From Combretum micranthum (taxonomy: Eukaryota > Streptophyta > Magnoliopsida > Myrtales > Combretaceae): a stretch of DNA of 64,000 bases. Below the pieces are notes generated by a model that was not told the DNA's origin, ran no database searches, and saw only the letters and a program-made list of their open reading frames with translations. How positions within the stretch are numbered: the stretch's first letter is position 1; each line of letters starts with the position of its first letter. Location: assembly GCA_024138025.1 (NCBI GenBank), contig JAMXBD010001447.1:186001-250000 (forward strand), in the 5' to 3' direction. Made by a program: the position numbers and the translations under genes. Positions 11,644 to 21,850 of the stretch are shown here, one piece after another.

Positions 11644-11670
11644 GATATGAGTAGCTCGGATACTCATATC
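11644..11670 (-). other. Conserved LTR hairpin (copy in C)
   Basis: Sense strand: arm GATATGAGTA, loop TCCGAGC, arm TACTCATATC. A perfect 10-bp stem with a 7-nt loop that keeps the TCCG start seen in the main superfamily, although the arm sequence is unrelated. Confidence 0.75.
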
Positions 11671-12124
11671 TCCTAAATAATTTTATCCAATAACGAGAAA
11701 GTACCCTGCCCCCAATCTGAGCAAGGTGCCGCTCTTCGAACCAGATTCAACGGAAAGCAAGGACAATCAACACTCATCAATTAATAAATTTTCTTAATTT
11801 AGAGTAATTTGATTTGATGCCTACCCTAACAAAGAAACAAGCAAGTTACTGCGTACCTGAGATAGCTCGGGAACTAATGGGGTTGGCTGAGCAATGATCT
11901 ATCACTGTTTAAAATAATATTAAATTTTCCACTTAGTTTAAGCACCAATTAACTAGTTGCAAATATAATTAATCAAAGAAATTCAAATAAATTAATACAA
12001 TGTCATAATAGAGCATTTAAACATCCTATTATATCATAGAACACTTAACAAATATTTAATTGATCATATACCAAGTTTTGGAAAATTTTGAAGAAAGTTT
12101 TTGAAAATGAAAAGTGCAGGGGAT

Positions 12125-12605
12125 ACGCTGGCCTCCAACGCCGGCAGCTTTGAACCGGTGCGCAATACACTAAAGTTCAACACTTGCCAACATTGGTAGC
12201 ATTCAAGGATATGCCAGCAGCCTTCAGTCTATGCCGGCGGCCTTGAGCCAGTGAAGAATACAAATCCAAATTCCCAAAAATCTCCAAGAGTTACACGGGG
12301 TTGGTCCACGCCCATGAATACCTCCAACACCGGCAGCGTATCCGTGTACGCCGACAGCTTTGGATCCTACGCCGACAGCCTTCAGCTCGGCATTAAAAAT
12401 TATGATTATGTTCTGATTCCACACTACCGCTAAGCTGGCAGCTTTGGAACCCCAGTAGCCGGCATACGTTTTGAAAAAATAACACTGGTAAGCTTTTCTA
12501 GCAAAAGCCGGCAACATTTCAAGCGGCTTTAAAAAAATCGATTCTGTTCACTTCCAACACCATCTCTACGCCGCCGGCATTGAAGTGTCAGACGCCGGCG
12601 TACGC
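12125..12605. repeat. GC-rich CGCCGGCAGC repeat block in LTR C
   Basis: About ten scattered imperfect copies of CGCCGGCAGCYTTGA in 480 bp (near 12138, 12210, 12228, 12328, 12349, 12370, 12433, 12459, 12505, 12571, 12592) in an otherwise AT-rich LTR. Short open frames on both strands here are by-products of the composition. Confidence 0.6.
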
Positions 12606-13100
12606 TCAAAATTAAACCTATACGAAAATGTTTTGTTTCCCCTTGTTTTATTACAAAACTTATTCACTTCAAAAATTCTCCAAACTTAATCTAAGCTTTC
12701 TAAATCTTGTTATATATTTTAAACACTATCCAAACAATATAAATTCTTCTTCTAATCATCAAGCACCAATCATACTTCAATTCTACACTTCAACTACTCA
12801 ATCCTTAAATCTTCCTAATACGCTCATCCTCACATGTCAACATTCATATAAGACATACACTAAAACTCCTTTAGCCATGTAATCTTATTTAAACTACCAT
12901 CAATGCATAAAATCATTCTAACACCAATTAGTACATAAACTTCATTCTAACCTAAGCTTTACAACCAAATACAAGAAAGAACATAAAATAAAGAGATCAG
13001 CCTTGCGTTTAACTTACATGATTAAGCCTTGGCTTGGAGTGATGTTTGAATCCAAAAGCTTGCAATTGATTTTGGCTTAGGGCTTAGGGTTTTAAGATGG

Positions 13101-13145
13101 AAGGAAGAAAGAAAGAAAAGAAAAGAAAAGAAAAGAAAAGAAAAA
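13101..13145. repeat. (AAAAG)n / (AAAG)n microsatellite
   Basis: Purine run AAGAAAGAAAGAAAAG continuing with five-base units. Confidence 0.9.
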
Positions 13146-13600
13146 TTCGTATGAAGTGATTAGCGCTGCCAAAAGGGTCCATAATTAGTCCAAAATGAAG
13201 TCAATACTAATCCAAAGTTGGACTTTAGGGGTATATTTGACCTAAGGTTAATTTGGTTAAATTTGAAATGCATTTGAGTTTGATTTAAGCTTAAAAAGTA
13301 GACTTTAACTTTGTGAAAATTCTGCCATCATTCTTAGACAATTCACAAGTTATTTTATTAAATTCTAAACATAACACATACATATTAATTTACAAAAGAC
13401 ACACTTATTCATTACAGTATACACACATTAATACATATAACATAATAATATTAATTTCATTATACTACTCACATATAAAGTAACACATATTTAACACATA
13501 TACTAATTATATTATCCATACACACATATATGTATATATATATATCATTCAATAATACATTATAATATAAATTAGGAAATTCATAGCTATTTCATAATGT

Positions 13601-14169
13601 TAATATGATTGGCACAAGTTAAAGAATTGATCACACATAGCATATTGTTGAGTCCTATTTCCTTTATGATGTGCCTAAAAAGGATATGATACCAAGATGA
13701 TATTTTTAAAGTTTATATTTGGATGGAATGATATTTAAAGGATATGAATGACATTATTGATGGATACGAAGCACCAAAAATAACTTGAGCTACACTCTCT
13801 CTCGTTTGATATTACGTACAAACAAGATTAAGTGGTTTGTTTGCCATAGTTTGGTTAAGAATTGACAAAGACCGGAAACTCATCACAATCACAATTTGAT
13901 TTATAAGAGTAAATTTAATAGAACTCTTAAAGAAGTTTCAATATGTTCCAAAAACTGTCTTCAAAACAATAACCAAGATCCATATAGTCTAAACAAAGGA
14001 AACCTAAAAGTTTCAAAAGGAATTAAGACTAGCGACTAATAAAGGCTGGTGGCTTAAAATAGTAGGTCAGTGAAGTACAACGTAAAAGTTGGCAGCCTTG
14101 ATGGTGGCTCTTAAAAACACGAATCTTTACATGTTGTAGGCCGACGATGTTAATTAGTAGGTCGAAGGC
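13601..14169. other. Unassigned stretch, possibly the rest of an old element
   Basis: No convincing coding frame. If the degenerate duplication around L1 is right, this sequence was once joined directly to 26311. It would then belong to the 3'-ward part of the minus-strand element F; the minus strand near 13990 reads GACTATATGGATCTTGG, which could be LTR promoter sequence. This is a weak inference. Confidence 0.3.
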
Positions 14170-14174
14170 ATAGA
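14170..14174. repeat. Target-site duplication of L1 (degenerate)
   Basis: ATAGA here and GTAGA at 26306-26310, right of the L1 end: 4 of 5 bases match. Confidence 0.6.
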
Positions 14175-14684
14175 TGTCACACCCCAAAAGGTACCCTAAA
14201 CGTAATAGTCCGCCACACTCAATATTAAAGCTTAAGTATGACAACATTAGCCACTCCCAAAAGCTTTGATATTAAATGTAAGGCGTGCTCTCACAAATTT
14301 AGAAGACCATACATGGAATTATGAAGCTTAAGAAGATATAATAACATATTAAGAAAAGAGGATTCATAATATTCATTTACTTATAACAATGATCTTTACA
14401 AACTTAGGGACATTTCCCTTATTCACTAATCTATTACAAGAATATTTGTACATCATTTCTAATACTAAACTTCATCTAAAATTTCATTTATCCAAAAAGA
14501 AATTACCTAACTGCAAGATCCTCGTGGCCTCAACCACAGATAAGGGAACTGCAAAAGATATCTATGGGGGTATAAGCTGACAGGCTTAGTGAGAACTATT
14601 TCCATAAATAACTTCTTGTGACAAAATTTCAAACAAGTTGTTTAATCAAACAAATAGAATGCAACATACACGTGAGCAGCAAGG

Positions 14685-14709
14685 CATATAGTTTTTCGGA
14701 AACTATATG
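14685..14709 (-). other. Conserved LTR hairpin (copy in L1)
   Basis: Sense strand: arm CATATAGTT, loop TCCGAAA, arm AACTATATG. Perfect 9-bp stem, 510 nt from the LTR end. Confidence 0.8.
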
Positions 14710-16730
14710 TTGAATGGATTTGCGCCTTCCATTCGGGGTTTGGTGATACATAACCTCAAACAAGTAGTTTTAGTAAAAAGATTTATACTTTCGACCAATA
14801 TCGCCAAGCATACGAAGTCTACTTGAATTGAGCCTTTCTTTCGGATCTTCCACCAAGCATTTCCTTAACACCACCAAGCAATCGCTTTTGGACACTCCGC
14901 CAAGTGTTGCTTTCGACATGAGCTTACTATCCTTCTCATCCAAGGATAATAACCCAAATGCAATTTGACTCACTTCATGGTATGCATGAATCCATTTATT
15001 TATGATATCATAACATTATTATTATCAAATTTAAGGCGATCAAAGAATCTCATAGAAAGCAAGTGTTATACTACAACAAACATTTAAATAAATTCCGGCC
15101 TTGCTATTCTTAGGATTCTTTCAAGGAATTATTTTACACACAAATCCATTTGTCTTTTCCTAACTCTAATGCAACTAAATTACAAGAACAACAAGTATAG
15201 TATTTAAAGGAAATAAACTCACGATGCCATGTCGACTATTTTTCTTATACAGATGAGTCGTTCACACACTCCACTCAATCGAAATAGTCTTCGGGATATA
15301 GGTATCCTTCCCCGGAGTCATCTAGCCAAGGAAAATACCACAATAAGTATTTCTTGATGATTTTCTTGAATTTTGACAAGACAATATCAAAAAAATGTTA
15401 AAGTTCGTATAAAGAAAAGTTTCAATTTAAAATGGCCATAACTTGGTCATTTTAACTCAGAATTGCGCATATAATATATCGATTTCTACTTACTCGAAAA
15501 GATCTAGTCATTTCTAAAACTATTTTTATCAAACTAAACCATTTAGGCCCCGAAACAATGGCAATAAAATTCACGACGAATTTTCTAATTTAAAAACAAC
15601 TTTGGTTCAATCAATCAAGATTTGCTTCATAAATACTTAGTTATCTATATAGTTGAAAAATTCTCTTTTTATGGTTACTTAGCTCATATTTAATTCATGC
15701 TCAAGGGCTTTGTTGTCCATCATGTTTCTTGAGTGAAATAATGTTGGTTTGGAGTTTTAGAAAAACATAGTTTATAAGGATTCATTTTGTAAATCTTTTT
15801 GAAATGAATATTTTGTTTCTTTTGTTTTCAAAGAATTACTTTATTTTTTACTTATTATTTTTCTAGATGTCTTTTTGAAAAATAATTTTTCTTCTTTTTT
15901 AAATTCTTGTGTTGGTCCTATGTATGTTCTACACAATCCTTCTTTGACTATTTATTTGAAAAGATCTAAACTTGAAAATCCTCACTTCTTGCTCCCTAAG
16001 GTTTTTGCTATGTTATGTTTTCGTAGAAATCATTTTGTATCAAAAATCATTTCTTTTGAAAAACAAAGTGGAATGATTTAAAAAGCTTTTCATAACAAAA
16101 GTAGTTTCTAAAATTGTAGTGGGTTTTTTGTAACTGAAAAGAATGGCTTTATTTTTATACTTCACATAAACTTATCTCTTAGTGGTAAAATCTCCTTTTG
16201 TCAATTATTTTTAGAACTTCAAATTTTGGACAGCAATATAAATGAATATGATTTATGAGAAATAATAGCAAACAAAAATAACATAAATAATAAAGTCAAG
16301 TATTGGAAGTCTTAGCTTTTTCAAGGCCCCAGGACTAAGCAGTAGACTAGTCCCAAAATAAAAATAAATGAAAGAAAGAAAATTTGTTTTTAACTTGATG
16401 AGGACAAGTCTAAGACTAGAGACTAGTCTTAAAATAACAAGGAATGAATAAATAAATTGCATTGCATTGCATAAAATAAATAAATTGCAAGTGAGCTTAT
16501 ATGCTCTAAAGAATATGTATATATATATATATAGATAATAATACTTAGATATAGTAACAATAATATGAACAAAAATAATAACATAAACATAAATAGATTT
16601 TCATGAACAAGAACAATACATGAACATAATATAGCTTCCATAACATTTAGTCTTTGGAAATTCACACTATTGTCATGTAAAGTTACATGACATGAGAAGA
16701 AGAAAAACAATAGGAAATGATTACCTAAAT

Positions 16731-16735
16731 AAGAC
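16731..16735. repeat. Target-site duplication of L2
   Basis: AAGAC here and AAGAC at 25452-25456, directly flanking the L2 termini: a perfect 5-bp match. Confidence 0.92.
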
Positions 16736-17176
16736 TGTCACACCCCGAAGGGTACCCTAAACGTGGCAGTCCGCCGTACACAATATTAAAGCCTAAGAAT
16801 GACCACCTCAGTCACGCGAAGGCTTCCATAATATGTACAAGGCATCTAACACATAAAGGAGACACATCAGAATGATACATTTTATGTTGATACAAATGAG
16901 TAACAATATAAAGGAAATACAAATTTACTATACTCCAAATTCAAAACCATATACTTCAAAATACAATTCATCAAACTTCAACTACATTCATCCCGAGACT
17001 TCACTACAAAAAGCTATTACAAAGCAAATCATAAGCTTAGCCAAAAACTTCAAGCATTCTTATATCTTGCCGCAATCTCCAAATCATTCTCGGCTTCAGC
17101 CATCTCGATCCCCACTTAGCATTTCTGGAAAACCTGCTCATTTAAACAACTATTGGGGTATAAGCTACACTAGCTT
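16736..17176 (-). mobile_element. LTR L2, first segment (minus strand)
   Basis: Starts TGTCACACCCCGAAGGGTACCC. It is interrupted after 17176 by L3; the sequence continues in register at 21479 (AGCTTAGTGAG, a block common to the LTRs here). Confidence 0.92.
17172..17176. repeat. Target-site duplication of L3
   Basis: AGCTT here and AGCTT at 21479-21483: perfect. Confidence 0.92.
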
Positions 17177-18364
17177 TGTAAACCCCCAAAAATTTTCATA
17201 TCCTTAAAAATAATTTAGAAGTATAAATATCAAAACCCGAAAAATCAACTTGAGATTAAAACTCAATTCTAGACCGAGTCAAATACCGGAAACGAAACCC
17301 TAAAACTGAACCAAGTTAAAATTAATTTAATAAGAACAAAACGAGTTTCTCAATCTTGAGAAAACGAGAACCCTGAAATAAAATATAAAGTCCAATTACC
17401 GATATAATCAACGTCCGTACGTCGATTAAATAATCTACCCAATTCCTAAAACGAAATCGAAACAATAGATCCAAATACCGCTTAACAACGAGATAATAAA
17501 GTCCTAATTCCTTCAGTAAAATTTTAGAATCACAAAATCCAAATTTTCCAAAAGTCAAATCGAGTCAACTCATAAACCTAGACTCGGTTAAATGATTCCG
17601 AGAACTAAAAACTATTAAATAATCACAAATAAAATAATATAACATAAGATTTCGAGCTAAAATTCTAAAACGCTCAAACTCGAAAATTATACGATCTTAC
17701 GAATATCTCGATGAAAACGGAATTCAAAACGGAACCCTAAAAGTCAACAAGCCTATAACGAACCCTATTTAAGATCCGGCAATCCCGCGTTTCAAACCCT
17801 AGAAAACGAAATTAAGTTAATACCTAGAATAGTTCGTAATAATATAGGGTAACTAAAAATATCAGATTCGCGAATTCGAGTGACCTTCGGACCCAAACGG
17901 GATCGGTTCTCGAAAAGCGTGTCCCGGAGCACGGAATATTAAAAATATTCCGTTTATACCAATAGACTCGTAAAAATACAAGGATTCCAAAAATATCAGT
18001 TTTGGAATTTTTCGGTAGCTAAAAATTACAGATATCGCATTATTACGCGTATTTTTATTACTACCGGTACTTTAATTGTCTAGTCTACTATTCATAGTAC
18101 TTTTCTACTATTCATTACTATTCACCTATCTCTACTTTTTCTTACACCTATTTCTTACACCTACATATCTATTTTCTTACTTTTTTCATTTCCAATACAC
18201 CTTTAATCACATCAAACTTTACACATTACTTCTTTATTACACAAACAAATAAAATAAAAACAAATTTCCCTCTCTCTAAAGCCAAAACCGGCGCCTCCCC
18301 CTCATCATCTATTTTATTTCTTTTCAATTTATTTTATTACACTCTTAATTCCTCCACAAAATTC

Positions 18365-18372
18365 TATAAATA
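18365..18372 (+). promoter_or_regulatory. TATA box of LTR L3
   Basis: TATAAATA followed by a pyrimidine-rich start region. The same box in the same context is found in J, G, L1 and N. Confidence 0.75.
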
Positions 18373-20696
18373 CCACCTCTCCCCTTCTCATTTCTTCATA
18401 CCATTCCAAAGCAAAGAAATTATGCCAAAATCCTCTCCAAAAACTCTTCTTTATAATCTTACAAGAACTCACTTCTTGTAAAAAGAAAACACTCCTCTTC
18501 CATTACCAAAGAAAGTTTCTTTTCAAAGCCTCACTATCTACCACATATCACTACTCACATAATACCCATTCCATCTACCATCTTCATATCTCTTACATAC
18601 CTTAGGTAATATTTCTTCCATCTATTATTCATCCATGTCATGTAACTTAACATGACTATGGTGTTGTTTTGAAACTCATATGAGTAGTAAAAGCAACAAC
18701 ATGTTCATGTTTTGTTCTTGTACATAAAGCTTCCTACTTTATTATGTTGTTATTATTGTTATTATTATATTATGTATACTATGTATTATATTTATTTAGA
18801 GCATATAAGCTCATTTGTTATTTATTTATATTCAAGTTATGCAATTTATTTATTTTATGCAATTATTAAGACTAGTCTTTCTAGTCTTAGACTTGTTCAT
18901 ATCAAGTCAAAACAATCTTTTATTTATTTTCTTTAATCTTTCGGGACTAGTCCATTCTTAGTCCCGGGATGCCTTGATAAAGCTAAGGCTCCAATTCTTG
19001 ATCGGGATTCCTTGATGAAGCTAAGGTTCCCAATGCTTGATATTTTATTTTCTTACTCATTATTTGTTTCTAGTATTTTCTTATGTTCTTACTATTTTAT
19101 ATGCTCATTATACTTGCATTTGCGTAATGTTAATGTCTCAACTAATCAAAAAATAGAATTTTGTTTTACTAAATGAACTCAAAGCTAAGTTTTCAATCAT
19201 ATGATTTATCGCAAAATCATGAAGTTATTATCAACAACATAGAAATGGAGTTTTCTCAAGTTTTCCTAAATAACAAAGATAGTTTTATCAAGAAAACGTA
19301 AGAAATAAATATTTTCTTTGTATTTTATGGTAATCTAAGTTCTTAGAAAAATAAATCGTTAATATCGAAAGTTTAAGACTTAAATTCTTTTCTAAACTAA
19401 GGAACAAACTAGTTTTCAAAGTCAAGACAAAAATCAACTCATCAAGTTATGAACCCACTTAGGAAAAATAATGATTTTCAAATTTCTAAAAGAAGGAACT
19501 AATTTTCAAGGGAATATAAATAAGGTAAGATTTATAATGATGGGTTTTATCAATAAAAGATGATTCTTTTCAAAAGAAATGAAAGAACAAGTTTTGGAAA
19601 GTAAAAGCTTATATTTTAGAAATGAATATAAGAAAAGCAAGGCTCAATTTCTAAGACCATCTTAAATAAACAAATTATGAAAAGGATTTCGACAACTTAA
19701 TGTACTTTTGATAAATTAATCATTTATCACTAGAAATGAAATATATGAAAGACTAGAGTTAAAGGGAATTTTCTTGTTTTGGAAAAGAGGAATGAAGAAA
19801 AATAAAATAAGATTATACTCATTTATAACAAACCTAAGAAAAATATAAAGTTTCTTTAAATACTTGAAAGGAAGTTTTCAAAGCTAAAGTTTAAATGAAT
19901 TGTTTATGAAATAAATTATTGAGACACTACCATTGGATTTTTGCATATAAATTGAGCATACCTATATATTCAAAGTGTTTATCAAATGTATATTTATATT
20001 ATTACAAAAAGGATTTTCTTTAAATGAAGTTGAGTTAGAAAGATTTTTGCAAAAGTTTAGAAAATTCGTTTCAAATCTGTACCTGACGTTTTCGGAACCC
20101 AAATGACCTTTTATGACCAAGATAAGTTTAGAAATGGATAGAACTTTTCGAATAGGTAGAAAACGGTATATCGTATGCGAAATTCCGAGTTAAAATGAGC
20201 AAGTTATGGCCATTTTAAGTTGGAATTTCTTCTTATACGATTTTACCACGATTTTAAGTAAAGTTTAGAATCTCCAAGAATAGAAATTCATGGAAGACTT
20301 ATCCCGGGTATTTCTTTTGTCTAGGTGACAAAGGACACGAGGATACCCTACCCGAGGATTTCTACGACTAAGAAGATAGCGAAATGGACGAGTGAGTTAT
20401 TCCTTCTAATTTCGTTACCTTGCTTGTGCTTGTAATGTAGTAGCATTAGTATACTAAGAAAAGATAAAAACGAATATATTTGGGGATTTCGGGATTATAC
20501 ATATGATTCTATGTTTATGCGTGAAATGAGAATTAAGAATATCGCAACTTCGATCTGCTTGTTTAAATAATTTTGTTTACTTACTTGTACGATTGTTTAT
20601 TGATGCTAAATTGATTGATCGCCCCTAATAAACCTTAATAAGGTTTGACCTAAGAACAATAAAACGTTCACGCATAGCATCCATCGAGTCACATCT

Positions 20697-20915
20697 ATCA
20701 GAAGGCTGCTACTCCTACGCGTAGAGTTGGATTGGCTGTGATCGTGCGGTGCCACGGGCCATGTTCCTTCCTGGAGAATCCAAATCGCTCGGGGAAAGCG
20801 ACTCTAGGTTCGGAGCCGAGCCAACCGAACGCTGTGGGTGAGGACCTGGGGACTAGCAGTAGAAGGTCGAGGACCTTCAACCCCGATTCCCTAACCTTTG
20901 ATACGGAGGGGTAAA
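20697..20915 (+). repeat. GC-rich conserved module of L3-type LTRs
   Basis: About 215 bp, clearly more GC-rich than its surroundings, present in L3, J (41965-42181), G (30607-30822), M (48917-49160, -) and N (58691-58920, -). It includes the perfect small hairpin GAAGGTC-GAG-GACCTTC at 20862-20878. It occupies the module slot just upstream of the conserved hairpin. Confidence 0.7.
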
Positions 20916-20923
20916 TCCGTTCT

Positions 20924-20950
20924 ATATATGGTTTCCGGACGACTATATAT
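20924..20950 (+). other. Conserved LTR hairpin (copy in L3)
   Basis: Arm ATATATGGTT, loop TCCGGAC, arm GACTATATAT: 10 pairs with one G.U and one U.G. The loop holds the self-complementary hexamer TCCGGA. It lies 528 nt from the LTR end. Confidence 0.8.
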
Positions 20951-21581
20951 ATTCGTGTAATCATGTGATTGGTTCATTGTATGCATAGCATATGTGTGAT
21001 TAAATAAATGAACTTGTTTGAAAATGTGGTGCGAATGAAAAGGAATATCTCACTAAGCTAAGTTGTAGCTTATACCCCTATAGATTTGATTGAAACAGGT
21101 ATATTCGTGGATTAAATTGAGGATCATGACATTAAGGAAGTCATGGACGGACGATTAAGGATATGGAATCATACGATGAAGAAAGTTGTAAGGTTCTTTA
21201 TATGTGCTAACCTTTATGATTAGTGAGGTACATTTAGTTAAAGATATAGAAGAATATGCCCTTAAGAATTGAATGTGATATGTTTATGTTCTATATTCTC
21301 TTTGCCTTGTTACTTATTTATTATGATATAAATTGCGCTACTCCGATGCGTTCCCTTAGTTGTGATGTACGCCTTGTACATAATATGGAAGCCTTTGCGT
21401 GACTAAGGTAGTCATTCCTAGGCTTTAGTATTGTGTACGGCGGACTGCCACGTTTAGGGTACCCCTCGGGGCGTGACAAGCTTAGTGAGATTCATTTCCG
21501 CAATAATATACTCAATTGTAAAATATACAAACAAGTTTATTTAAACAATCATATGAATGCACAAGCACATGAACATACAAG

Positions 21582-21606
21582 CATATGACTTTCCGGTAGC
21601 CATATG
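21582..21606 (-). other. Conserved LTR hairpin (copy in L2)
   Basis: Sense strand: arm CATATGGCT, loop ACCGGAA, arm AGTCATATG. 9 pairs with one G.U; about 540 nt from the LTR end once L3 is removed. Confidence 0.8.
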
Positions 21607-21649
21607 TGAATGGATTTACGCCCTCCATTGGGGTAGTCCATAAACATGC

Positions 21650-21850
21650 GACCACAATTCCAATATTTTCTCTTGTGGTTTATAGTGTCTACTCCACTGC
21701 CCATTAACATAAGCGACCTCATAGGCCCTTGATGTTAACGAAGGTGGTCCTCCACCTGTTTATATGTATTGGTTTTATAGTGTCTACTCCACTGCCCGTT
21801 AACTTAAGTGACCCTACAGATCCTTAATGTTAACGAAGACCCGCTGCCTC
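21650..21850 (-). repeat. Two-copy repeat module in L2
   Basis: Two imperfect copies of about 105 bp, each with TTTATAGTGTCTACTCCACT, GCCC(A/G)TTAAC and GTTAACGAAG. It occupies the same slot next to the hairpin as the 38-bp or GC-rich modules in other LTRs. Confidence 0.65.

Larger units (their letters stand above)
10891..13600 (-). mobile_element. LTR C, 5' LTR of a divergent minus-strand element (right end uncertain)
   Basis: Begins TGTCACCCCTAAAATT right after the PBS. The sequence is not alignable by eye to the main LTR superfamily except for its architecture: a hairpin at 11644-11670, an acceptor-like TTTCTTTGTTAG at 11827-11826 and a donor-like CAT|GTAAGT with its GT at 13017-13016, all in the same order as in the other LTRs. 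It also holds a GC-rich repeat block and an (AAAAG)n run. I could not find a convincing right terminus or duplication; 13600 is a guess, and an AT-rich low-complexity stretch occupies about 13360-13570. Confidence 0.6.
14175..16735 (-). mobile_element. LTR L1, first segment (minus strand, outermost of a triple nest)
   Basis: Starts TGTCACACCCCAAAAGGTACCC. Contains a hairpin at 14685-14709, CTTGGCGG-type repeats at 14800-14920, the conserved GGCCATAACTTGG block near 15431, an acceptor-like GGCTAG (AG at 15323-15322) and a donor-like TTTAG|GTAATC at 16724-16723. It is interrupted at 16736 by L2, five bases past the AAGAC duplication. The second segment resumes at 25457. Joined length is about 3.4 kb, with no internal region, so it is a solo LTR. 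Close relative of LTR D. Confidence 0.9.
17177..21478 (+). mobile_element. Solo LTR L3 (plus strand, 4.3 kb, innermost)
   Basis: Starts TGTAAACCCCCAAAAATTTTC and ends GGGTACCCCTCGGGGCGTGACA, with a perfect 5-bp duplication and no internal region. TATA box TATAAATA at 18365-18372. Donor-like CTTAG|GTAAT at 18606. A near-duplicated 50-bp block (CTTGAT..AAGCTAAGG..CCCAAT) lies at about 18967-19050, and the conserved block (AAGTTATGGCCATTTTAAG) near 20205. Acceptor-like TTTCTTTTGTCTAG ends at 20324. A GC-rich module spans 20697-20915 and the hairpin 20924-20950. J and N are close copies. The insertion broke L2. No coding frame of note; the open frames at 20700-20960 on both strands come from the GC-rich module. 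Confidence 0.93.

Noticed and set aside
12224..12517. Minus-strand 97-codon frame in LTR C
   Set aside because: Lies in the GC-rich repeat block and translates the repeats; no sign of coding constraint.
15875..16710. Several short frames on both strands in LTR L1
   Set aside because: AT-rich LTR body, no motif, not kept in LTR D.
20698..20964. Overlapping frames on both strands (88 and 60 codons), repeated at 41965-42181, 48811-49276 and 58701-58992
   Set aside because: All fall in the GC-rich LTR module. The frames are open because stop codons are rare in GC-rich DNA; no start context, and no reason to prefer one strand.
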